This document shows, one piece after another, positions 53,389 to 62,688 of a DNA stretch of 64,000 nt (positions within the stretch are counted from its first letter, which is position 1; each line of letters opens with the position of its first letter). Made by a program: the position numbers and the translations under genes. The DNA comes from Edaphobacter aggregans DSM 19364 (GTDB lineage Bacteria; Acidobacteriota; Terriglobia; Terriglobales; Acidobacteriaceae). A model generated the notes under the pieces. That model searched no databases. It was not told the origin of the DNA and worked only from the letters and a program-made list of their open reading frames with translations. The DNA lies in the NCBI RefSeq assembly GCF_000745965.1, contig NZ_KN050789.1, positions 124,001 through 188,000 of the forward strand, read 5' to 3'.

Positions 53389-56300
53389 ATGAAGTCTTTT
53401 CGGTCAATTCGGCCGCTGTGGTCTGCGATTCTCCTTGGTGGCGTTCTGGCGCCGATGCCCCTGTTTGTTCACGCGCAGGCGGTAGAGCCTGCCACGCAGG
53501 CGCTGCTCGACAAGGCGCACGCACTTGAGGTGCGCGGCCGGCTCGACATGGCGGCGCAGACCTGGCAGCAGGTTCTGCTGGCCGATCCTAATAACGTCGA
53601 TGCACTCGCCGGCCTCGCGCGCGCGGCAAAGGTTAGCGGTAACAACGCGCTCGCCGGGACCTACATCGACCGTCTCCGCGCCATCAATCCCAACGACCCC
53701 AACATCCAGCGCATCGAGAACATGGGCTCGCAGGCGAACCAGTCGGCGGAGCTGCAGCAGGCCGGCAAGTATGCCCAGGCCGGGCAGTATGCGCAAGCCA
53801 TGGCGATCTATCGCAGGATGTTCGGCGACGCTCCGCCCCCCCGGTGACTGGGCCCTGGCCTACTACGAGACCGAGGCCGCCACGACCGACGGCCGCCCCC
53901 ACGCCATCGCAGGGCTTCGCAGCCTGGTCCAGAAGTACCCGAACGACTCGCGCTATCAGATTGCGCTCGGCCGCATTCTGACCTACTCGCCCGCGACACG
54001 CTCCGAAGGCCGCCGCTTCCTCGACAAGCACCCCAACGATCCTCAGGCTGTCGATGCCCTGCGTCAGTCGCTGCTCTGGGACGCGACCAGTCCCGCCTCC
54101 GCGGCCGACATCCGCGCCTACCTCGCAAAGCACAACGACCCCCAGCTCGCGGAGGCGCTGCGCAAGCAGCCCAAGCCGAGTCCGCAGAAGCCCGGCGCCG
54201 CGCCGCAGACTCCTGAGGAACGCGCTGCCGCCTCCGCAGAGCGCGCCCGCAGCCAGGAGGAGCAGGCCGCCTACAACGCTCTGAACGCCAAGCGGCTCGA
54301 CGAGGCCGAGACGCGCTTCAAGGCGATCCTCGCAAACGACCCGCAGAGTCCGCGCGCTCTGGCCGGCATGGGTTACGTGCGGATGCAGCAGTCGAACTTC
54401 GGCGGGGCCATCAGCTTCCTCGAACAGGCCAAACAGTACGGAGCCCGCGACACCGGCCTCGATAACGCGCTTGAGACTGCGCGCTTCTACTCCACCATGA
54501 GCGAGGGCCAGGTCGCGCTGAACGAGAACGACCTCACTACCGCCGAGCAGAAGTACCAGGCGGCCCTCACGCTCCGCCCCAACAGCCCTGAGGCTCTCGA
54601 AGGTCTCGGCGGAACGCTGCTCAAGGCCCAGCAGTCTGAGGCTGCGGTTCAGGTCTACGATCGCTACACGAAGGCGAAGCCGTCCGCCGCCGCCGCATGG
54701 CGCGGCCTCTTCATCGCGCAGTACAGCGCGGGCAACGCTCCCGGCGCGCTGCTGACCGAGCGCAGGATTCCCCCAGCCGTGCGCTCGCAGCTCATGAAGG
54801 ACCCCGACTTCCTTCGCTCGCTCGCCTCCGCCTATTCGGCCGTGGGCCGCGATGCCGATGCGCAGCGCGTGCTCAAAAGCGCGCTCGACCTTCCGTTCCC
54901 TCCAGGAGCGCGCGGCCTCAAAGAGGAGACACAGTTGCAGTACGCCGCTCTGCTTCAGGCAGCGAACCGCCCCGATCAGGCCGCCGGCCTCTACCGTCAG
55001 GTCATCGCGACCAACATGGCGAACACGCAGGCCTGGCAGGGCCTGGTTCGCGTCGAGCACGCGATGAAGGACGATGCGCAGGCTGTCGGGACCCTCCAGA
55101 GCATGCCGCCCTCCAGTTACCAGCTGGCGATGCGCGACCCCGGCTTCCAGGCCACGGTCGCCTCCATCTATCAGGCGCAGAACCGGCTCGACGTCGCGCA
55201 GGACATCCTCGAAAAATCCGTCTCCGCGCAGATGACGGCGGGGCAGAAGCCCTCGACGGCCATCCTGCTGCAACTTGCCGGCCTCTATCTCTCGCGCAAC
55301 AACGCGCAGGCGGCCTACCCTATCTACCGCAAGATCCTTACTGATGATCCGCAGCGCGCCGATGCGTGGAAGGGCCTGGTCACGATCCTGCACGGCACGG
55401 GCCGCGATCAAGAGGCGCTCGCCCAGGTACAGCAGATTCCTCCCGCCATTCGCCAGCAGCTCGAGCAGGACCCCGAGTACCTGCAGGCGATGGGCGCGGT
55501 CTACAACGCGCTCGGCCAGCCTCAGCAGGCGATGGTCTTCCTGCAGCGCGTGCAGCAGCACTACGCCATGCAGCACGCCGCTCCTCCTGCCGATGTCGAT
55601 ATTCAGGACGCCTGGCTGCTCTATAACGGTGGCAACGACGCCGGGCTTTACCGCCAGCTGATGTTCATCGGAAGCCGTCCCGACCTGAATGACGAGCAGC
55701 GCCGCGCTGTGCAGACCATCTGGGCCAACTGGGCCGTACGGCGCGCCAACCAGACGGCCGCCACCGGCAACATCAAGCGCTCGCTCGCTATCCTCAACGC
55801 CGCCGCCAAGGCCTTCCCGGATAACCCCGGCGTGCTTCGGGCCCTGGCCTCGGGTTATGCGCGCGCCGGCCAGCCCAAGCAGGCCATCCTTATCTTTCAG
55901 TCGCAGGACATGACCTCGGCCACGGCCTCCGACTATAAGTCCGCCGTCGGCGCCGCACTTGCCGCCAACGACACCAAGGACGCCGAGATCTGGCTCCGCT
56001 ACGGCCTCGACCAGTATTCCCGCGACGCCGAGATACTCTCGCTCGCCGCAAAGTTTGAGCAGGCTCGCGGCAACAGCGGCCGCGCCGCCGACTACTTTAA
56101 AGCCTCTCTCGCCGCTCTTCCTCCCGGAGACCCAGGAGCCGAACTCGCCAGCGAGTTGAGCCAGCCCGCCCCGACCAATCGGCTGCCCAGCTCCGCCCAC
56201 GCGCAGGACCTCGCCCGCCTCCTCGGCACAGCCGACGCCGACGAGAACGGGCAGCAGGCTCCCTCGAAGCCCTACCTTCCCAGTTATGTGAACGCGTACG

Positions 56301-58384
56301 GTCAGGCTCCGGTCGAAGTGCAGGGCGGCCCCTATGGGCCCACCTCGAGCGTCGTACCCGCCTACATGGCCAATCCAGGCGCGCGCCGTTCGTACTCTAC
56401 CACCGGAACGCTGCGCGACTATGTTCCTGAGGTATCCAGCCCGACGGCTCCCGCCGCCGCACCCGCCCTGGAGCTTGCCGACGCGACACCCGCAGCAGCA
56501 CCGCTCTCCTCCGAGGAGTATCCGCGCCAGGCGATCGCCCGGCTGACCACTAAGGCGCAGTCGCAGCCTTTGATCTCCGCCGTCCCGCAGGAGACTTACG
56601 GCCCCTACGTGCCGTACGCCCCTCCCGCGCAGAACTCAGCCCAGACGGCCTCTGTTGCGCCGCAGAATCCCGGCTGGGGCTATACACCGTCCCCGGTTCC
56701 GGTGCAGCTCGGCGACAGCACACCGCACATCGATCCTCCGCAGAAGGAGGTCACCGACGTTCTTCCCACCGCGCGCTACATGCCCACCGCGCGCATCGGC
56801 TCGCAACGCTCCACCCGTCCGATGACGGGGGAGAGCAACCCTCCGCCGGATGACTACGGCACGCTGACCACCCATAATGCGCAGTACAACCCGCAGAGCC
56901 AGTTGCAGCCCACCGCCGACAGTTACGCCCAGCAGTATCCGCAGCCCGGCCTTGGGACACGCTCCACGACGACGCACCGCGCCGCAGCCCCCCGGCCGAC
57001 GACCCCGCCCCTGAGCTACCCCAACGTCAGGCAGCCGCTCGGCGACTCCGGCTACCCCACGCTGGTCCCGCAGACGCAGGGCAATCCTCCCAGCGACGCC
57101 GACCTGATGGCCAAGAGCCTTCCTCCGCTGCGCGGCTCTTACGATCCAAGCGCCATCGTTCCCCGCGGCCCAATGTCGCAGCGCGAGACGACCGAGCTGG
57201 AGATCGCTGCCATCGAGGCCTCGTACAGCGGCTGGGTCGGCGGAACCGGCTACGGCCGCTACCGCAGCGGCACCGCCGGCTTCGATCGCCTCACCGATCT
57301 CGAGGCTCCCTTTGAGGCCTCCGCCGTCCTTGGGAAATCCATTCGCCTTACCGTCGTTCCGCGCGCCGTCTTCCTCAACTCCGGCACCATCGACACCACC
57401 AGCTTCCAGAATCAGAACGGCGGCGTCATCCCCGTCCTCGGCACGCTTCCGGCCAATGCGCTCGTGGCTCCGCAGCAGCAGTTCTCCTCCGGTGTCGGCG
57501 GCGAGATTCAGCTCACCAGCGCCAATATCGGCCTCGCCGTCGGCTACACGCCCTACGCCTTCCTGGTCTCCAACGTCACCGCCCACGCGCAGTGGCGTCC
57601 TCTCGGCGGGCACTTCACCTTCTTCGGCGACCGCGACTCCGTCAAAGACACGCAGCTCTCCTACGCCGGCCTGCGCAACCCCGGCAGCATCACTCCTGTC
57701 TTCTCCGGCAACATCTGGGGCGGCGTGATCTCCACCGGCGGCGGCGTCCGAGTCGAGAACGGCAACGAGCGCGCCGGCATGTACGTCACCGGCGGCGGCT
57801 ATGCCCTTACCGGCTACCACGTCCTCGACAACCGCCGCTACGACGGCACCATGGGAGCGTACTTCCGCGTGCACCGTTGGCCCGGATACGGCAGCCTGAA
57901 CATGGGCGTCAACTTCTTCGGCATGCACTACGATCACAACGAGCGTGGCATGACCTACGGGCAGGGCGGATACTTCAGCCCCAACATCTACTTCCTCGCC
58001 TCGGTGCCGCTCACCTACAACGGCTATTACGGCAAGAACTTCAACTACGTCATTAACGGCGCTGTGGGACTCCAGAGCTTCCAGGAAGAGAGCGCGTCGT
58101 ACTATCCTCTCGACCGCCCGCTCCAGACCGGATCCAGCAACGCCTTCTACCCGCAGAACAGCAATACCGGCCTGAACTACTCCACTGAGTCGGAGGGCAG
58201 CTACCGTGTCGCCGACCACTGGTACGTAGGCGGCTTCCTCACCGCGAACAACACCCGCAACTACAACATGGTCTCGGGCGGCTTCTTCGTGCGCTACCTG
58301 TTCAAATCACAGGTCCCGACCGAGAGCGGCTTCAAGGGCATCTTCCCCACCAACACCGGCTTCCGCCCGCTACGCGTCCCGTAG
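53389..58384 (+). pseudogene. bcsC: BcsC cellulose export protein, frameshifted in a poly-C tract as given
   Basis: Start ATG 53389: signal peptide about 1-30 (LLGGVLAPMPLFVHAQA), then TPR helices up to FGDAPPP, where the frame hits a stop at 53845. From the same point the +1 frame continues without interruption, GDWALAYYETEAATTDGRPH, to the stop at 58384. Removing one C from the run at 53836-53842 would give a continuous 1664-residue BcsC. Parts: TPRs about 30-930, a Pro/Tyr/Gln-rich linker about 935-1250, and the C-terminal BCSC_C outer-membrane barrel (SSYSGWVGG-like ELEIAAIEASYSGWVGG, then GYGRYRSGTAGFDRL). BcsC exports cellulose through the outer membrane. Sequencing error, true inactivation or phase variation are all possible. 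Confidence 0.88.
53836..53842 (+). repeat. C7 homopolymer causing the bcsC frameshift
   Basis: Seven consecutive C within CTCCG-C7-GGTGAC. With six C the reading frame is open across the junction (A-P-P-P-G-D-W); with seven it stops at the TGA three bases after the run. Confidence 0.9.
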
Positions 58385-58583
58385 CACCGCGCTCAGGCGG
58401 GAAGGGAATCGCCGCCTCCGAATCGGACGTGTGCGCGCAATGACCCAAACGGGGAGCTTCACAGGCAACATTTCACTTGAATCAGCAACTTGCTTCGTCG
58501 TATAACGGCGAAACGCCAACATCTTCGATCTCTGGCAGGGCAATGCCTTAGCCACGCAAGGAAAGTTGTGCGCGAGGGGCTTG

Positions 58584-60572
58584 ATGACAGGATTGATCGA
58601 TCTGCTGCGAAGAGCCCAACGATACCTCTTCGTCTCTGCTTTGTTTTCTCTGCTTGCGGTGCCCTCCTGTGCTGCAAAAGACAGCGTCCCCGACTGGGTC
58701 CGTACCGCCGCCGCGCAGAAGGTCCCGGCCTATCCGCCGGAGACCAACGCCGTCATCCTGCTCGACGACACCACCTATACGGTCGCGCCTGACGGCACAG
58801 CTGTAGAACACTCGCGCACGGTCCTCAAGATCCTTCGTCCTCAAGGCCGCGACGAGGGACTCGTCTACGTCCCATTCGACAAGGACAGCAAGATCCTATC
58901 CATGCATGTCTGGAGCATCGGCCCTGACGGCCATGAGTACGCCGTCAAGGACAATGAGATCGTCGAGTTCGGCCAGCCCGGCGGCGGCATCCTCTACGAA
59001 GACGTGCGCTTCAAGGCAGCCAAGCCGCCGGGGCGCGATCCGGGCGGCATCATCGCCTGTGAGTACGAGCAGCGCATGCGGCCCTACATCGCCGAAAAGA
59101 CCTGGTTCTTCCAGGGAACCACACCGCGGCTCGACCAGGTCTTCACGCTCGAGCTCCCTGCCGGCTTCACCTACACCACTGTCTGGGCCCATCACGCCGC
59201 CGCAAAAGAGGCCGACCTCGAAAACCGGCGCTGGCGCTGGGAGATGAAGGATACCCCCGGCATCGATCTGAAGGAGGTCACGCACCGCCCATCGGAGCTC
59301 TCACTTGCCGGCCGCATGACCGTCCACTATGCCCCGGCAGGTTCCTCTGTCTCCGCGCAGGATGGCTGGCGCAGCGTCGGCGAGTGGTACGACAGGCTCT
59401 CCCACGACCGCCTCGCAGCGACGCCCGAGATCACGGCCAAGGCGCAAGAGCTTGCCGCCGGCAAGTCCGACTTCTACGACAAGACCGAGGCCATCGCCGA
59501 GTTTGTCCAGAAGCAGATCCGCTACTTCGTCATCGAGATGGGCGTCGGCGGCTATCAGCCCCACTACGCCAGTGACATCTTCCACAACCGCTACGGCGAC
59601 TGCAAGGACAAGGCGACCCTGCTCTCCTCCATGCTCTCCACCGTCGGCATTCACGCCGCGCTCCTCATGGTCGACGACCGGCGCGGCGTCATCGATCCCG
59701 ACGCGCCCTCCATCGTCGGCAACCACATGGTCGCGGCCATCGAGGTTCCCAAGGACTACGACTCGCCGAAGCTGCGCAGCGTCGTCACGGCCAAGACCGG
59801 CCGTCGCTATCTGATCTTCGATCCCACCTGGGAGAAGACTCCCTTCGGCCAGCTCGAACACGAGTTGCAGGGAAGCTACGGTGTCCTCATGGAAGGCTCT
59901 GACTCTCAGGTCATCGCGCTCCCGCTCCTCTCCCCGACGCTCAATACGGTCCACCGCACCGCCAGCCTTCACCTCGACTCCGACGGCACGCTCAAGGGCT
60001 CCGTCACGGAGAAGCGATTCGGTGATATCTCCGACCACCGCCGCACCCTCTACACTCACGGCGATGCCAAGCAGCAGAGCGAGTACCTCGACCATGTCCT
60101 CGGGCAGGACTTCACCACCTTCAAGGTCTCCGACATCAAGGTCGAGAACGCCGAGGCTCTCAACAAGGACCTCACCACCACCTTCACCATCGACGTCGAC
60201 CGCTACGCCCGCTCCACCGGGCCTCTCCTGATGGTCCGCCCGCGCGTCCTCGGTGAAGAGGCTCCGCGCGTCGACCACAAGCCCCGCACCGTCCCCATCG
60301 ATCTCACCGAAACAATGCAAGCAAGCGACGACTACGACATCGAGCTTCCCGCCGGCTACGTCGTCGACGAGCTGCCTGACCCTGTCAAGGTCGATCTCGG
60401 CTTCGCCTCCTACGAGAGCCAGAGCCAGGTCAAGGGCAACGTCCTTCACTACTCGCGCACCTACACCGTCCGCCAGGTCACCCTGCCGCCGGAGAAGTAC
60501 GCCGATCTCCAGAAGCTCTCAAGCGTCATCGCCACCGACGAGCAGAGCCGCGCCATCCTCAAGAAACAGTAG
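58584..60572 (+). CDS. DUF3857 protein with an intact transglutaminase-type Cys-His-Asp triad
   Basis: 662 residues from ATG 58584, which has GAGGGG five bases upstream; a start at 58566 lacks this. Signal peptide about 1-31 (FVSALFSLLAVPSCAAKD). DUF3857 domain (about 50-230): VEHSRTVLKILRPQGRDEGL, then a transglutaminase-like domain with the triad in NRYGDCKDKATLLSSML (Cys), NHMVAAIEV (His) and YLIFDPTWEKTPFG (Asp). A C-terminal domain ends at RQVTLPPEKYADLQKLSSV. These proteins are periplasmic; their substrate is unknown. It begins about 200 bp after bcsC and is followed by a related gene. Confidence 0.88.
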   Translation: MTGLIDLLRRAQRYLFVSALFSLLAVPSCAAKDSVPDWVRTAAAQKVPAYPPETNAVILLDDTTYTVAPDGTAVEHSRTVLKILRPQGRDEGLVYVPFDKDSKILSMHVWSIGPDGHEYAVKDNEIVEFGQPGGGILYEDVRFKAAKPPGRDPGGIIACEYEQRMRPYIAEKTWFFQGTTPRLDQVFTLELPAGFTYTTVWAHHAAAKEADLENRRWRWEMKDTPGIDLKEVTHRPSELSLAGRMTVHYAPAGSSVSAQDGWRSVGEWYDRLSHDRLAATPEITAKAQELAAGKSDFYDKTEAIAEFVQKQIRYFVIEMGVGGYQPHYASDIFHNRYGDCKDKATLLSSMLSTVGIHAALLMVDDRRGVIDPDAPSIVGNHMVAAIEVPKDYDSPKLRSVVTAKTGRRYLIFDPTWEKTPFGQLEHELQGSYGVLMEGSDSQVIALPLLSPTLNTVHRTASLHLDSDGTLKGSVTEKRFGDISDHRRTLYTHGDAKQQSEYLDHVLGQDFTTFKVSDIKVENAEALNKDLTTTFTIDVDRYARSTGPLLMVRPRVLGEEAPRVDHKPRTVPIDLTETMQASDDYDIELPAGYVVDELPDPVKVDLGFASYESQSQVKGNVLHYSRTYTVRQVTLPPEKYADLQKLSSVIATDEQSRAILKKQ

Positions 60573-60615
60573 ACTCTCCACCACCCTCAGCCCACAAAAG
60601 AAGGGAATCGCACGC

Positions 60616-62688
60616 ATGAATCGCCTCACGAATCCGAGAGCAGGCCACCGCCTCTTCCGCGCAATGCTCTTTGCCACGCTCGCTGCCGCTGCATCGCCCT
60701 TGCTCCGCGCTGACCAGTGGACCGCGCCCACCAGGGAAGAGCTCTCCATGACGTCGATCCCGGAGGTCCCCGGCGCCGCGGCCGTCTATCTCAACAAGGA
60801 GGAGACCACGGAGGACAAGCTGCACGCCTGGAGCATCTACGTCCGGCTGAAGGTCCTCACCGAGAAGGGCAAGGACTACGCTAACGTCGAGCTCAAGTAC
60901 GGCTCCAGTAACAGTGGCGGCGGCTACACCGTCGGCGACATCGCCGGCCGCACCATCCATCCCGACGGCACCATCATTCCCTTCACCGGCAAGCCGTACG
61001 AGAAACTCATCGAGAAGACCAAGGGCTACGAGGGTTACAAATACATGGCCAAGGTCTTCACCCTGCCCGACGTCGAGGTAGGCAGCATCATCGAGTACCG
61101 CTACTCCATCCGCTACGACGACAACTACTACATGTCGCCCGACTGGTACATCCAGTCCGAGCTCTTCCTCCGCAAGGGCCGCTACGTCTGGAAGCCCACC
61201 AGCGCGCAACTGGTCCATCGCAGCGCTGGCGGCCGCGAGCAACTCACCAGCGCCATCGGCTGGTTTCCCGTTCTTCCCGCCGGCGCCGAGGTGAAGCAGA
61301 CACGCCTTCCCGCCACTGGCTTCGACCAGGGCCAGATCATCCTTGAGCTCAACGTGCATGACGTTCCTCCCGCGCCAAAGGAGGAGTACATGCCGCCGAT
61401 CTCCGCCTTCACCTACCGCGTTCTCTTCTACTACTCGCCTTACCGCAGCGGCGAGGAATTCTGGAAGTCCGAAGGCAAGTTCTGGTCCAAGGACACCGAC
61501 AAGTTCATCGGACCCGGAGCGAAGGTCACCGCCTCTGTTCACGAACTCACCGCACCCTCCGACACCGCCGACCAGAAGCTCCGCAAGCTCTACGCCGCGG
61601 TCATGCAGCTTGAGAACACCGACTTCACCCGCGAGCACGAGAAGGTCGAGGACAAGGCCGCCGGTCTTCGCGAGGTCCATAACACCGACGACATCCTCGA
61701 GCGCAAGCGCGGCTCCAGCGATCAGCTCGCCGAGCTCTTCATCGCCATGGCGCGTGCCGCCGGCATGAAGGCCTACGCCTTCGCCGTCACCAACCGCGAC
61801 CGCAGCATCTTTACCAATGCCTACCTCAGCCTCGGCCAGCTCGACGACATCGTTGCTGTAGTCAACGTCGATGGCAAGGAACAGTACTTCGATCCCGGCT
61901 CGCGCTACTGCCCCTACGGCCATCTCGAGTGGAAGCACAGCTTTGCCGCCGGTCTTCGCCAGGTGGAGGGAGGCACCACAGTGACGGAGACGTCGGGCGA
62001 GCCCTACACCGCATCCCGCATCCAGCGTGTCGCCAACCTCACCATGGACGAGCACGGCGAGGTCACCGGCACCGTCAGGATGACCTACATGGGCGCTCCG
62101 GCCGTCATCTGGCGCCACCGTTCGCTCTCAGGCGACCAGGCCAGCCTCGAGCGTCAGCTTCGCACCTCCGTGGAGCATCTGCTCCCCGGCGGCATGGAGG
62201 TCCAGGTCGCCTCGATCGACAAGCTCACCAGCTACGAGGAGCCTCTCACCGTCACCTTCAACGTCAAGGGTCCAATCGGTGCTCCCACCGGGAAGCGTCT
62301 CCTCATCCCCGGCGATATCTTCGTCTCCAACGAGAAGGCCGCCTTCCCGCACGAGAAGCGCGAGATCCCCGTCTACTTCGACTACAACCACATGGTGCAG
62401 GACGCCGTGCGCATTCATTTACCCGCCAGCATCAAGGTGGAGTCGATGCCCACCGCAGAGAAGCAGCAGTTCGAGAAGTTCGCGCTTTACAACCTCACCA
62501 CCGAGTCCGCGCCGGACTCCGTTACCGTCCGCCGCGACTTCGTGCTCGGCGAGTTCACCTTCCTCCAGAAGGAGTACCCCGGGCTGCGCGCCTTCTACAA
62601 CAAGATGGAGACCAAGGATCAGGAGAGCGTCGTTCTCACCGCGTCGCCGGTTGCATCGGCTGTGAAGCCGGCTGGCTCCGCAAACTGA
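60616..62688 (+). CDS. DUF3857 paralogue that has lost catalytic Cys and His
   Basis: 690 residues from ATG 60616, with AAGGGA about ten bases upstream. Signal peptide about 1-32 (AMLFATLAAAASPLLRADQW). Same layout as the preceding protein: DUF3857 part (VLTEKGKDYANVELKYGSSN; VEVGSIIEYRYSIRYDDNYY), then a transglutaminase-fold region. The expected GDCKDKA is KRGSSDQLAELF (Cys replaced by Ser), and the His position reads LDDIVAVVNVDG; the Asp is kept in YFDPGSRYCPYG. Probably a non-catalytic partner or binding protein. The gene follows 43 bp after its paralogue, so they form an operon, and its end overlaps the convergent membrane gene by 53 bp. Confidence 0.85.
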   Translation: MNRLTNPRAGHRLFRAMLFATLAAAASPLLRADQWTAPTREELSMTSIPEVPGAAAVYLNKEETTEDKLHAWSIYVRLKVLTEKGKDYANVELKYGSSNSGGGYTVGDIAGRTIHPDGTIIPFTGKPYEKLIEKTKGYEGYKYMAKVFTLPDVEVGSIIEYRYSIRYDDNYYMSPDWYIQSELFLRKGRYVWKPTSAQLVHRSAGGREQLTSAIGWFPVLPAGAEVKQTRLPATGFDQGQIILELNVHDVPPAPKEEYMPPISAFTYRVLFYYSPYRSGEEFWKSEGKFWSKDTDKFIGPGAKVTASVHELTAPSDTADQKLRKLYAAVMQLENTDFTREHEKVEDKAAGLREVHNTDDILERKRGSSDQLAELFIAMARAAGMKAYAFAVTNRDRSIFTNAYLSLGQLDDIVAVVNVDGKEQYFDPGSRYCPYGHLEWKHSFAAGLRQVEGGTTVTETSGEPYTASRIQRVANLTMDEHGEVTGTVRMTYMGAPAVIWRHRSLSGDQASLERQLRTSVEHLLPGGMEVQVASIDKLTSYEEPLTVTFNVKGPIGAPTGKRLLIPGDIFVSNEKAAFPHEKREIPVYFDYNHMVQDAVRIHLPASIKVESMPTAEKQQFEKFALYNLTTESAPDSVTVRRDFVLGEFTFLQKEYPGLRAFYNKMETKDQESVVLTASPVASAVKPAGSAN

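Noticed and set aside
53525-53838. Start of the second bcsC frame at 53525 taken as an independent gene start
   Set aside because: Codons before about 53840 in this frame are a shadow of the true N-terminal TPRs; the real continuity is across the C7 tract.
53684-56200. 838-codon minus-strand open frame opposite the BcsC TPR region
   Set aside because: Shadow of TPR repeats; Leu/Gly/Val/Arg-rich with no domain.
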